Positions 1 to 8,981 of a stretch of DNA of 64,000 nt are shown in pieces. The notes beneath the pieces were generated by a model. The model did not search any database, was not told the origin of the DNA, and saw only the letters and a list, made by a program, of their open reading frames with translations. Both the position numbers and the translations under genes were made by a program. Numbering within the stretch: position 1 is the first letter of the stretch; each line of letters begins with the position of its first letter. The stretch is from an uncultured Pseudomonadota bacterium (GTDB lineage: Bacteria > Myxococcota_A > Polyangia > Nannocystales > Nannocystaceae), in the NCBI GenBank assembly GCA_913061055.1, contig CAJXVA010000002.1, positions 1-64,000 of the forward strand, given 5' to 3'.

Positions 1-747
1 ACCAGCTCGACAACCGACGAGGTCGATACCCGTGAGCCCGACTCAGACTCGGACCCAGGCGGCGGCTCCACCAGTGGCCCCGATCCGACCTCCGAGGCGT
101 CGAGCAGCGAGGGAACAACAACCGGCTCAGATACCGACACGGCCGACGCAACGGGCTCACCGCCTCCCCCGACGAGCTGGCCTGCACGTTGCGTCTTCAA
201 CCCCGGGCCGCTCCCACCATGTGGCGACGATCCGCTCTCAATTTCGAGGGCCGGCGCCGATCAGTGCGAGTTGAGCGGGTTTGCAAACGACGGCGAGAGC
301 TTCTGCAGCCTGCCCGAGTTCGCGGAGACCAACCTTCAGAGCCCGCCCGGACAGCACGTCATCGGCCTCCTGGGGGTGTCAGGAGCAGTCTCGGTGGTGG
401 GCCAGAACGCTGAGGACGCGCCGCTGAACTGTGCGCCGGCCTGGGGAAGCTTTGCGACGATCCCGGCCGACGCCACGGGGTTGGCGGTGCGGGTGCGAGC
501 CAGCGGCGTACCGGGGGCCCCCATCGTGGTCCGCCCCGCCGCAGGCCTTTGCGAGCTCCCAGCCGAAGGCGCCAACTGCTGCGCGGGCGCCGGGGCCTCG
601 CCGGCATCCACAGCATGCGGTGACGCAGGCCTCCGGGAATGCGTCGTCGGCTTCGACCCCTACTGCGACGAAACAGCATGGGACGACCTCTGCGTCGCAA
701 CCGCGGTCCTGCGGTGCGGCGCAAACTGTCTCGCGCTTGCCGACTGA
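1..747 (+). CDS. Secreted Cys-rich protein, 5'-truncated by window edge
   Basis: The frame is open from base 1, so the start lies upstream; 248 residues are visible. The first ~55 residues are a Thr/Ser/Asp/Gly-rich linker of the kind that follows a lipoprotein or secretion signal in myxobacteria. A globular part follows, then a Cys-rich end (about residues 195-245) with a CC pair, a DP.C.ETAWDDLC signature and a final CGANC. I know this ETAWDDLC module as a recurrent C-terminal domain of secreted myxobacterial and planctomycete proteins without assigned function. Probably extracytoplasmic. Function unknown. Confidence 0.75.
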   Translation, partial: TSSTTDEVDTREPDSDSDPGGGSTSGPDPTSEASSSEGTTTGSDTDTADATGSPPPPTSWPARCVFNPGPLPPCGDDPLSISRAGADQCELSGFANDGESFCSLPEFAETNLQSPPGQHVIGLLGVSGAVSVVGQNAEDAPLNCAPAWGSFATIPADATGLAVRVRASGVPGAPIVVRPAAGLCELPAEGANCCAGAGASPASTACGDAGLRECVVGFDPYCDETAWDDLCVATAVLRCGANCLALAD

Positions 748-817
748 AACGCCGACGAGGTGGCGATTCTCGAGCCAACAACCAACCCAAACAACCGACG
801 ACCGTATAGGAGGGCCG

Positions 818-1501
818 GTGACTTCGACGAGGATGGCGGTTGGCTCCTTGAAACTCTTCGGCCATGTCCCGCTGCTGTGCTCCCTGGCGGCAGTGGCCTG
901 CGGCCCGGCCGTTGACAGCGGCGACGGTGATTCCGAGGCCTCGACATCGATGGGGGGCTCCTCGACCGACGCTGGTGGCCCGACGTCCACGCCGGCCTCC
1001 TCGACGGGCAACACCACGGACGACCCAACGTCGACCCAGGGGACCTCAGCCGCCGAGACCACCGACGACCCGACGACTGCCGAGACCAGCTCGACCGGCG
1101 GCTCCCAAGGGTGCGATCCGTTTCCGGTCGAGGACACCGCCTGCGCCCTCGAGGGGGAAGTCTGCTCGACCGACTGCACCGACCAGTGCGAGTTCTGCAA
1201 TGTCCTCACGTGCGACGAGGGAGTCTGGAGTCGCACCGAGGTCTTCCCGGCGGCCTGCCTCGATTGCGGACCCCTGTGCGACCTGGTGTTGCCGGCCGGA
1301 TGCGCGGGAGGCCCTCCCAACACCGAGACCTGCGTCGCGGGATGCGAGCAAGGGATTGCCGGCGAATGTGCGGCCGAGTTCTCGGCGACTCGCGCGTGTG
1401 CGGGGACCGACCCAGCCTTCATCTGCAGCGACGAGACCCGCCCCGAGATCGCCGGATGCGAGGAGCAGTACGACGCGCTCTACGCCTGCATGGGGCTCTG
1501 A
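818..1501 (+). CDS. Cys-rich lipoprotein, unknown function
   Basis: 227 residues from GTG 818. An AGGAGG lies 4-5 nt before this GTG, and a TATAGG hexamer (805-810) lies 7 nt before it; the in-frame ATG at 833 would be too far from either. The N-terminus is a signal peptide ending in a lipobox-like LAAVAC (Cys28). A Ser/Thr/Asp/Gly linker of ~70 residues follows, then a domain with about 18 cysteines, which suggests a disulfide-stabilised fold at the cell surface. It follows the previous gene by 70 bp in the same direction. No recognisable catalytic motif. Confidence 0.75.
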   Translation: MTSTRMAVGSLKLFGHVPLLCSLAAVACGPAVDSGDGDSEASTSMGGSSTDAGGPTSTPASSTGNTTDDPTSTQGTSAAETTDDPTTAETSSTGGSQGCDPFPVEDTACALEGEVCSTDCTDQCEFCNVLTCDEGVWSRTEVFPAACLDCGPLCDLVLPAGCAGGPPNTETCVAGCEQGIAGECAAEFSATRACAGTDPAFICSDETRPEIAGCEEQYDALYACMGL

Positions 1502-1565
1502 GAGAACGCCCCGCGCCGACCCGAACCGCACGATGCGTCGTCGGGGTTGAGGGTGGAAGCCAGAG

Positions 1566-2735
1566 ATGCGACGAATAGCCGTGCGCCAAGACTGGATCAT
1601 CTCGGCTTTCCTTGTGGCCGGATGCTCCCCCGACGCGGTGACCCGACCGCACGAGACGAAGACGACGGAGGCCGACCGACCATCGGCGGCCTCGGCGAAG
1701 ACCGAAGAGACGACGGCACCGGAGCGCAAGCCTTCGACACCGGCGCGATTCGGGCCGTCGTGGCGGCTGGTCGAGGGGCGCTTCGAAGACTTGACCGGGG
1801 ACTACGCGATCGAAGCACCCAAAGGATGGTCGCTGCTCGCGGGCGAGCGGTTGCCCTCATTTGCGAAGGCTCTGCCGGGGACGGTCGGCTGGATCGCCAA
1901 CGGTGCGCCCGTTGAAGCGGTCCTCTCCCGCCGCCGCGTGGTCACGCCTGCGCCGGAGCTGCGGGACGAACTCGCGGCCGCCGGGATCGTCACGCGAGGA
2001 GAGTCGACGGTGCAGGTCAATGGCCGGAAGCACACAAGCTTGTTGTATCTGGAGGCTGACGGACGTGAACACCAGATCGCGCGGTGGTGCGATGGCGACC
2101 GGTGTACGCGCCTCGAGTTCGTCTATCCGCTCGCAAGCAATGACGCGCGTGCAGCCGTGGCTCGTGCGGACTTCTCGCTGCAGCGCTTGAGCGCGCGAGA
2201 GCGCAAAGAACTCCGGGAGGAATTGGTGGCGCGTGGGCGCGAGCGCAAGACGTCCGAGGGCAGCCTGACACTCGACGGGCTGCGTTTGAGCGACAGCGCC
2301 AACGGGCTGTCGTTCACGCTGCCGAACGAGGGGCCGTGGGAGATCCACATCGGCGCCGCAGCCCGCCAGCGCACCAATCAACGTTGGCTGCTTGCCCGCT
2401 GTGCCCACGTGGAGACCGGGCTTGTGTTCAAGTACTCTGCGAATCCGGTCAAAGGCCTCACGACAAACGCGGCGTTTCACGGGTCTGTCGTGTCGACCTT
2501 CGCCGAGCAACTGGCTGCCTCCATTCGCACACCCAAGCCCCGTTCGACCAGCATCGGATCCCTGGCGGCACTCGAAACCGAGTTCGACATGGGAGGTCTA
2601 CGAGGCCGCTTGGTCACGGCGACGGTCGACGACCGCGCCGTGTCGCTGGTGATCACCCAAGATGTTGCGTTGTTCGACGACCACGTGGAGGCGATCGACC
2701 GGTTCGTTGCTGGCTTCGAGGGCGACGGCCGATGA
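1566..2735 (+). CDS. Lipoprotein, unknown function
   Basis: 389 residues. The signal peptide ends in LVAGC (lipid Cys20), followed by a ~40-residue Thr/Ala/Pro/Lys linker. The rest looks like one or two alpha/beta domains with no catalytic signature I recognise. A phrase near residues 70-85 (GDYAIEAPKGWSLL) resembles the opening of small ligand-binding folds in uncharacterised lipoproteins, but this is only an impression. A GGTGGAAG upstream of ATG 1566 may be the ribosome site. Same strand as the two preceding genes, 64 bp downstream of the second. Confidence 0.7.
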   Translation: MRRIAVRQDWIISAFLVAGCSPDAVTRPHETKTTEADRPSAASAKTEETTAPERKPSTPARFGPSWRLVEGRFEDLTGDYAIEAPKGWSLLAGERLPSFAKALPGTVGWIANGAPVEAVLSRRRVVTPAPELRDELAAAGIVTRGESTVQVNGRKHTSLLYLEADGREHQIARWCDGDRCTRLEFVYPLASNDARAAVARADFSLQRLSARERKELREELVARGRERKTSEGSLTLDGLRLSDSANGLSFTLPNEGPWEIHIGAAARQRTNQRWLLARCAHVETGLVFKYSANPVKGLTTNAAFHGSVVSTFAEQLAASIRTPKPRSTSIGSLAALETEFDMGGLRGRLVTATVDDRAVSLVITQDVALFDDHVEAIDRFVAGFEGDGR

Positions 2736-2747
2736 ACGCCCGGTCCG

Positions 2748-3060
2748 GTGCGCCGGGTAAGACCGGGTCTTGAATGCGACACTGCGGATCGCGACACCGG
2801 CCACTCGGCCCCCCTTGCGGGCTTGCGACTGGACGCGGCCCCGCCGCAGTCTCCGGCTCCTGCCACCCCCAACGTCGATGCAAGCGAGCGGCCAGCCCAA
2901 GCGGACGCGACTGTGGCCGCCGATGGCTACGTGTTGCTGCGGCACGACGCCTGGGTTCGTGCTGCGCCCAGCCCAAAGCAACGGTCGCAAACCTTGAAAT
3001 CGATTCGGTTGCAGCCGAGCGTCGCGGGTGGCGTGGCGCGGAGGTTGCGGACGGGCCGCC
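2748..3060 (+). pseudogene. Possible decayed coding fragment
   Basis: This stretch lies between a plus-strand gene and a convergent minus-strand gene. One plus frame (GTG 2748) reads for ~100 residues with protein-like composition: a Pro/Ala linker followed by a segment containing DGYVLLRHDAWVRAAPS. It then becomes Arg-rich and overlaps the antisense gene, ending at 3182. No signal peptide, ribosome site or recognised domain. Most likely a gene remnant; it may be non-coding. Confidence 0.25.
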
Positions 3061-3071
3061 CGGCATCAACG

Positions 3072-3440
3072 TCAGCTCTCGGACCTGCGCCGCCAAACGT
3101 TGTACGTGACGCCGGGTCCGATGGTCAACGTCGCGCCCGGCGAGGAGGCGTCGGTTCGACCGTCGCGTCGGCTGACGAATGAGATCGCTTCGCCTCCCAT
3201 CTGGCAGACCTTCGCCCGCACGCTGTCGACCGCATCCGGGCTCAATGGGTCGGTGTCCTCGGACGCGATAGGACCGCTCAGACTCCCGATGGTCGTCCAT
3301 CCAGGCGCGGCGTGGCCCGACACCTCGATGAGCTCGATCTCGCAGTCCGTCGCTCGAGGCGGATAGGTGCGTACGGGATTCGCCGTCGCGCAGCTGACGA
3401 CGAGCACAGCGCAGAGCACAAAGAGAGAACGAGCGTGCAC
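3072..3440 (-). CDS. Small lipoprotein
   Basis: 122 residues from GTG 3440. AGGA stands 6 nt before the GTG, and TAGGAC (3446-3451) stands 5 nt before it. The signal peptide ends in VLVVSC (Cys17). The mature part has DCEIELIEVSG near its start, a GGEAISFVSR phrase in the middle, and a C-terminus ending in a Val/Thr beta segment and Arg-rich tail. Small lipoproteins of this general shape are common and uncharacterised in proteobacteria. Its 3' end points at the possible remnant at 2748-3060. Confidence 0.7.
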   Translation of the reverse strand: MHARSLFVLCAVLVVSCATANPVRTYPPRATDCEIELIEVSGHAAPGWTTIGSLSGPIASEDTDPLSPDAVDSVRAKVCQMGGEAISFVSRRDGRTDASSPGATLTIGPGVTYNVWRRRSES

Positions 3441-3590
3441 GTCGCGTCCTACGATCGCGAAACACGGTGACTCCGTCAACCCTCGCTTCACCTCAACGAC
3501 CCCGTACGCACCTCCTGCGATCCGTCTTCGTACCCGAACCAACGACGCCATCGAGCACGGCGAGAAGGAGCCTGGCCTTGTGCTTGCACT

Positions 3591-4049
3591 GTGAGACGCC
3601 CACCGTGCACCTTCGAGGTGGCGCCGGATGTGCGGGCCGAGCTGGACGACAGCGTCGCCGTTCACGTGCTGGAGTCTGACCGTCGAGAAGCAACCGTCGC
3701 CCTCCACACCCGATGCGCTGCCGTCACCACCTCGGTACCCGCGATCGACATCCAGCCAGGCCCGCCCCCGCGCTTTTTCGGAGGCTCGGCATGCGGCGGC
3801 TACAGTGTTGGCAAGGACTTCCTCGCGTGGCCCGACGCTCCGGTCGAGTTCGCTGATGGAACGCCCGCCGGCGTCGTCGGCAAACATGGAGCCCGTCTAC
3901 GTCGACGCAACCGCAAGGACGACGAGGGGCGCGCCTGCTTCGCACAGGGTCCACTCGACGACATGGACTGCAAAGAGTCGGACCTGCACCTCACGCTGTG
4001 CATTCCGCTCGACGAACTCACCCCGCTTCCGCGCGGGGGCGTGCCGTAG
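3591..4049 (+). CDS. Hypothetical protein
   Basis: 152 residues from GTG 3591, divergent from the lipoprotein gene at 3440. Codon third positions are mostly G/C, and segments such as ESDLHLTLCIPLDELTP (near the C-terminus) look like real protein. No signal peptide, ribosome site or family signature is visible. The middle (around residue 105) is Arg-rich and could mark a frame disturbance. Either an unknown small protein or a damaged one. Confidence 0.35.
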   Translation: MRRPPCTFEVAPDVRAELDDSVAVHVLESDRREATVALHTRCAAVTTSVPAIDIQPGPPPRFFGGSACGGYSVGKDFLAWPDAPVEFADGTPAGVVGKHGARLRRRNRKDDEGRACFAQGPLDDMDCKESDLHLTLCIPLDELTPLPRGGVP

Positions 4050-4287
4050 CAGACGAGCGGAACATGTTTCGCACCCAGCGGGCGAGGCGGCGCATGTGCG
4101 GCCGCACGGGCTGCATCCTCCACCAGCGTCTTTGGTAGTGCCGATTGCTGACCCATCCACGACCACCTCGCAGGAGGACAGCGCGTAACCCGCCGTACAC
4201 CGGACGTGATCTTCTCGGGTCGCCACTGGGCTGACTCGCTATGACGACAACAAACATCGTGCGAACGGGCGAGTCCAGGCGCCGCAC

Positions 4288-4419
4288 TTGCGTCTCTCAT
4301 CGATCGTTGCCGGGGCGGTGACGTTCGGAATTGGGTGTGGGGACGACGGTGCGGCGCCGTCGGACTCGTCGACGGGGGGCGCGGGGTCGCGGTTCCGGGA
4401 AGGTAGTATGTGCTGGTGA
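4288..4419 (+). pseudogene. 5' fragment of a lipoprotein gene
   Basis: A TTG at 4288 opens a 43-residue frame with a near-perfect lipoprotein start: a short basic region, a hydrophobic run and a lipobox FGIGC, followed by GDDGAAPSDSSTGGAG, the typical local linker. The frame then stops at 4417-4419, inside the start of the next gene. It looks like the amputated head of a lipoprotein gene whose body has been lost. A functional short lipopeptide cannot be excluded. Confidence 0.35.
4404..4409 (+). promoter_or_regulatory. Putative -10 box, leaderless start
   Basis: TAGTAT lies 6 nt before GTG 4416. The position fits a -10 box whose transcript would begin at or next to the start codon, as in several other genes here. 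Confidence 0.4.
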
Positions 4420-7082
4420 GGGCAATCTGCATCGCGCTGGCGCTCGTCGCCGTCCTGGCGTCCGGGAGCTGCGCGGACCTGCCCACCGGCGATCTGAACC
4501 GTTGCGGGAACGGCATTCACGAGCCCGAGGCCGGTGAGGAGTGCGACGAGGATGCTGGGCAATTCGGGCCCAATGCGGCTTGCGGCGAGACGTGCCGCCT
4601 CGTGTGTGGTGACGGGGCTGAATGCCCTGACGGATACGCGTGCGGAGAAGATGAGGTCTGCCGGGTTCCATCGGGAGAGTGGGCTCTACGCTCGAGCTTC
4701 GCCGACGAAGGCATTGCGGCCGGAGCCGTCAGACTGACCGCGCTGCAGTTCGCCCCCGACCGGCCGCACGAGCTGTTCCGGGTCGCGGGACGCAATGACG
4801 TGACCGTCGGCACGTCTAGGGAGTGCTCACTGCATAGCCTGACCAGCTTGGATGCGCCGGATGTTGATGGGGTCGACTGCCTCGCGAAGCAGTGGGTCGG
4901 CGACCTCGATGGTGACGGCTTGGACGATCTTCTGACCTCGACCGAGTTCCCACGCGATAAGCCTGATGGGACAACGCGGTTTGAGGTCAGAGTTGGACCC
5001 GAGATGCCGGGCCAGCTGATCTCCCAGGCGACGATGGCCCTGTGGGATCCGTTGCCGCGCTTGTACCCGATCAACGACGTCAATGTGGCGCGACTGGGCC
5101 GCCAAGTCGGCGCCCTCGATGCGAACCTCCGCCTGAAGGACGGCTTTCTCCTGCCGGAGGACTTGACCAGTGAGGAGGGCGTCGCCGCGCTGAGTGTGGG
5201 GGCACTCGGCCTCGAGGGCCTGAGCACCTTGGCCCTGGCCGCGTCTTCGCCAGGACGTGTGCTGCTCTATGACTTCCGCGGCCCGTTCGCCGAGGCCTCG
5301 CAGGAGGAAGTCTTGTTGCCGGTTGGGGTGCGCGTGGTCGGCCGACCGACGTCGGTCGACGTCAACGGGGACGGGCGGCGGGATCTGCTGGTGCTCGGCG
5401 ACGACTCCCGAATGTACGCGGCGTACACGACCCTCGGCGGAGCACTTCACTCCTCGCCCGAATCGCCTGTGAATGGAGGCGGTGACTCCAGGTTCTCGGC
5501 CCTGGCTGTCGCGCTCGATGAGTTGAAGCCGATTTTCAACGCCGATGTGCTGCTTGCTGCCGGCGACGTCAACGGAGATGGCTGCACCGATTTGGCGTTC
5601 CGCAGCGTCCTGTTCGAGGGAGCCGGGTGCGCGGGGGAGAACCCGTTCTCCGGTGATAGTTCGAGGTTTGCCTCGGGTGACTTCGAAGACGTCCAACTGG
5701 CCGACCTCGATCTCAATGGCAGACCCGACGTCGTGGCCCTCAACCGCACCGGGGCGCTTTCGGCCCCGGGGGGCCTCTTCGTGGCGCGCTACGCCGTCGA
5801 TGGCAATCGAGGAGTCCAGAGTATTGAGGTCGCCCCAGATGGACCCTTTCTCGTCCAGGATGTGACCGACGACCTCGTCCCCGACATCGTCTACACGCGA
5901 CGCAGTCCTGAGGGCGGGGGCTCGCTCATGTTCGCGCGTGGTCAGCCAGGCAGCATCGTCGCCGACCCGGTCGTGTTCGGCGAGTTTCCCGTGGTCGATC
6001 AGCTGGTCAAACAAGGCGGCCCGTTCGCGACACAAACCGGTGAGTTCATCGCGGTGGTCCGAACCGAGGCCGGTATCCCCGCGGGCGCGCTGTTCGGTCC
6101 CGGTATTCCACCGCGTCCGTTCAACGCATGGCAGGTCCTCACCCAGCCCGCCACTGAGAGTGTGCCAACCTTCAACCCACGCGCGCTCGCGCTGGGTGAG
6201 TTCGACGGCCAGCCCGAGCACCCGGAGTTGGCCGGACTCGTCGGATTCGGTGACGGTGTTGCGCCCGGATCGGCCGCGCTCCTCAACCCGTCGCGTCTTG
6301 CTCACATACGACTTGGCGAAGACCAGCTGGTCGATGTCTTCGGCGCCGCGTTTTCCGATGCCCGCCTCGAGCTACTGCTGCGTGACTACTATGCGGTGGC
6401 AACTCGCGTTGGTCTCGACAGCAGCCGCGATGCGCTCGTCATCGCAGTCCCAACCGACCTCGAGTCTCCGGCGGGCGGGAGTGATATCTACGCTGCCGTG
6501 CTCGACGACGATCGCCTGTGGTCGTTTGGCCTGGTGATGCACGTTGATGCTCTGATCGCGACACGACCGGCCTTGTTCGCGACGGGACCACAGAGGATCC
6601 CCCTTGCCGGCGGGATCCCGGAACCGGAGGTTGATCCTCTCGGACATGACCGCCCCGGCGCGCGGACGCTCGAGGTCGACCTCGAGCACGATGGCATCGA
6701 CGAGGTCGTGCTCGTCCCCGACGATGGCACCTCGCCATGGCTAGTGCTCGGTACCGACGGTGCCGGGGCCATCGTTCCAAGGCTGCTCATCGCGTCCCCA
6801 ACCACTGCTGTCCACGACGTCATCGTCGATCCGACGCAGCGCGACCGCGTGATCTGGAGCGGCACGGATGGCACGTTTCGCGGGCTTATCAACCTGGACG
6901 CGGAGCGCACGCCCGGCCTGTACGACCTCGACGAGGTCACGCTCACGGAGATCGAGACGCTTTCTCCGGACGGTGGGGACGCGGTCGCGGCCGGTCAGTT
7001 TGACGGCGACGGCTTGCTCGACTTCGCAATCGGTGACTCGATGAGCGTCCGGGTCTACATCGCGGTTGCGACCCGGCCTTGA
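4416..7082 (+). CDS. FG-GAP/VCBS-repeat lipoprotein
   Basis: 888 residues from GTG 4416; GTG 4410 is an alternative with a GGGAAG 6 nt upstream. The signal ends near Cys19. Residues 30-85 form a Cys-rich module starting CGNGIHEPEAGEECDED, matching the myxobacterial CGNG..E.GE.CD repeat (DUF4215-like). The body is a beta-propeller with Ca-binding-type FG-GAP/VCBS blades: DLDGDGLDDLL (~165), DVNGDGRRDLL (~317), DVNGDGCTDLA (~385), DLNGRPDVV (~433), then weaker ones near 485, 770 and 870. Such propellers bind ligands or partners outside the cell. No catalytic domain. Probably a surface-exposed binding lipoprotein. Confidence 0.8.
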   Translation: MRAICIALALVAVLASGSCADLPTGDLNRCGNGIHEPEAGEECDEDAGQFGPNAACGETCRLVCGDGAECPDGYACGEDEVCRVPSGEWALRSSFADEGIAAGAVRLTALQFAPDRPHELFRVAGRNDVTVGTSRECSLHSLTSLDAPDVDGVDCLAKQWVGDLDGDGLDDLLTSTEFPRDKPDGTTRFEVRVGPEMPGQLISQATMALWDPLPRLYPINDVNVARLGRQVGALDANLRLKDGFLLPEDLTSEEGVAALSVGALGLEGLSTLALAASSPGRVLLYDFRGPFAEASQEEVLLPVGVRVVGRPTSVDVNGDGRRDLLVLGDDSRMYAAYTTLGGALHSSPESPVNGGGDSRFSALAVALDELKPIFNADVLLAAGDVNGDGCTDLAFRSVLFEGAGCAGENPFSGDSSRFASGDFEDVQLADLDLNGRPDVVALNRTGALSAPGGLFVARYAVDGNRGVQSIEVAPDGPFLVQDVTDDLVPDIVYTRRSPEGGGSLMFARGQPGSIVADPVVFGEFPVVDQLVKQGGPFATQTGEFIAVVRTEAGIPAGALFGPGIPPRPFNAWQVLTQPATESVPTFNPRALALGEFDGQPEHPELAGLVGFGDGVAPGSAALLNPSRLAHIRLGEDQLVDVFGAAFSDARLELLLRDYYAVATRVGLDSSRDALVIAVPTDLESPAGGSDIYAAVLDDDRLWSFGLVMHVDALIATRPALFATGPQRIPLAGGIPEPEVDPLGHDRPGARTLEVDLEHDGIDEVVLVPDDGTSPWLVLGTDGAGAIVPRLLIASPTTAVHDVIVDPTQRDRVIWSGTDGTFRGLINLDAERTPGLYDLDEVTLTEIETLSPDGGDAVAAGQFDGDGLLDFAIGDSMSVRVYIAVATRP

Positions 7083-7133
7083 GCTCCACAAGGATCGACC
7101 CAGCGCGCTTCTCTTACCGGGCGCGGCAGGCCG

Positions 7134-8981
7134 GTGCGGCGACACCCGGTCACCCGGCCGGCCTGTTTGCTCTTTTGGAGCGTGAGGGCGATTCTCTGCG
7201 TAGGCGTGGTGGAGCAAGCCGACCAGCATGTGAGCGCAGGGAGCTCCGATACCCTCCGTGACAGCCACTCGGGAAATTCGGAGCCACGAGGCGAGGGTTC
7301 AAGGAGCAGTGACCTCGCGTTCGAGGACGTTGTGCAACGGGATCAGGCCCGCGCCAAACTGTTCGGGCACAAGCCCACCACTCGAATCGGGCGCTATCGT
7401 GTAGTCGACACACTCGGCGAAGGTGGCATGGGCGTGGTGTTCAGCGCGGTCGACGAGGACCTCGACCGCAAGATTGCGCTGAAGGTCCTGCGGGCGAGCT
7501 CGGGGTCGGGGCTCGAACGCCGGCTCCAGCGGGAGGCGCGAGCGATGGCCAAGCTCAGTCACCCCAACGTCGTCACGGTGCACGAGGTCTCCGTGGTGTC
7601 GGGGCGCGTCTGCGTGGCGATGGAGTTCGTAGCCGGGTCGACGCTGCGCACCTGGCTTACGCAGGCCCGGCCACTGCGTCAGATCTGCGATGTATTCGCC
7701 CAGACAGCGCGAGGCCTGATCGCGGCTCACGAGGTGGGCATCGTGCATCGGGATCTCAAACCCGACAACGTGATGGTCGGTGACGACGGCCGAGTTCGTG
7801 TCCTGGACTTTGGGCTGGCCAAGACCATCGGCGAGCTCCAGGGCGACGACGGGTCCGCGATTACCGACGGCGCACAGGCGAGTCGAGACGGCGACTCGGG
7901 CTCGAGCGAGGACCTGGAACGCCTCACCGTGACCGGGGCTGTCATGGGGACACCTCGGTACATGGCTCCCGAGCAGTTCTTGGCCGAAGACTGCGACGCA
8001 CGAACCGACCAGTTCGCGTTTTGCCTCGCCCTGTACGAAGCCGTCTACCGTCAGCACGCATTTCTTGGCAGCACGGTGCGAGCCATCGGTAAGGCGGTCG
8101 TCGGCGGTGAACTCCAAGATCCCCCGACCGACCACTCCGTGCCGGAGCCCTTGGCCGACGCAATCCGGCGCGGCCTCCAGGTCGACGCCGACGAGCGGTA
8201 CCCCAGCATGACGGCGTTGCTGGACGTCCTGTCTCCCGCGGCAGGTGAACGTGTCGACGACGGCAGCAAGGCGGCACAAGCGGTCCCGTCGCATGGGAGG
8301 GGACTGGGCCGCGCCTCGTTTTTTGTGGGATTCGTGGTCGTGGCGGCGATTTCCGTTGGGGCGATTGCCTTCACCAATCGAGAGCCTCCCCCGCGACAAC
8401 CCGTTGCGACTACGGCGGACGATGAACTGTTGCTGATCGATCGTCTGTACGTCGGTGGTCAGGAGAAGTACGCGGTCGGGGATTTTGCCGGCGCTGCCAA
8501 CGATTGGGGTCTCATGCTCGATCGCGTACCCGAGGCGGCTGCGAATCGAGCAAGCCGTCAGCTCGTTGTATTGAACGCTTTGCAGGCGTTCCAAGACGCG
8601 TACGAACACAAACCGAATGCCGATGGGAGCAAGAACCCGCGGTTCCTCGACATGGGCCGGCGGTTGGGTACGCAATATGTTGACCAGTTCCGGCGAGAGT
8701 ACGGCGATACGGCGGTCGTCGCGGCCCAGGTTGTGGAGAAGCTCAAGCAGCTCGACGACCTCGGCGAAGCGGCCGCAAAGGCGCAGGCCAGCCTCTCGGC
8801 GGTCATGCCCCCACCGGCGGGTACGAGCTCAACTCCTGAGGTCGAAGCGACGCCCCCACGGAGCAAGAGACGGCGGAGCCGCGTATCTCCCAAGGCAAAG
8901 ATGTCTGATGGCGCCCCGTTGGTGGACCGGGACCCGCAACCCGCAAAACAAGAAACCGACTTGGAGGCGGTCGGACGATGA
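7134..8981 (+). CDS. Ser/Thr protein kinase, single-span membrane protein
   Basis: 615 residues from GTG 7134; later GTGs at 7182 and 7206 are possible because none has a clear ribosome site. The Hanks-type kinase domain covers about residues 87-366: Gly loop LGEGGMGVV, Lys117, catalytic HRDLKPDN (His205, Asp207), DFG at Asp225 and GTPRYMAPE. A transmembrane helix (about 393-413) leads to a ~200-residue extracytoplasmic part, TPR-like at first and basic at the end (KRRRSRVSPK). All catalytic residues are present, so it should be active. The next gene overlaps it by 4 bp and is presumably a functional partner. Confidence 0.9.
   Translation: MRRHPVTRPACLLFWSVRAILCVGVVEQADQHVSAGSSDTLRDSHSGNSEPRGEGSRSSDLAFEDVVQRDQARAKLFGHKPTTRIGRYRVVDTLGEGGMGVVFSAVDEDLDRKIALKVLRASSGSGLERRLQREARAMAKLSHPNVVTVHEVSVVSGRVCVAMEFVAGSTLRTWLTQARPLRQICDVFAQTARGLIAAHEVGIVHRDLKPDNVMVGDDGRVRVLDFGLAKTIGELQGDDGSAITDGAQASRDGDSGSSEDLERLTVTGAVMGTPRYMAPEQFLAEDCDARTDQFAFCLALYEAVYRQHAFLGSTVRAIGKAVVGGELQDPPTDHSVPEPLADAIRRGLQVDADERYPSMTALLDVLSPAAGERVDDGSKAAQAVPSHGRGLGRASFFVGFVVVAAISVGAIAFTNREPPPRQPVATTADDELLLIDRLYVGGQEKYAVGDFAGAANDWGLMLDRVPEAAANRASRQLVVLNALQAFQDAYEHKPNADGSKNPRFLDMGRRLGTQYVDQFRREYGDTAVVAAQVVEKLKQLDDLGEAAAKAQASLSAVMPPPAGTSSTPEVEATPPRSKRRRSRVSPKAKMSDGAPLVDRDPQPAKQETDLEAVGR

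Noticed and set aside
4827-6305. 492-residue minus-strand open frame
   Set aside because: Shadow of the FG-GAP lipoprotein; no independent protein features.
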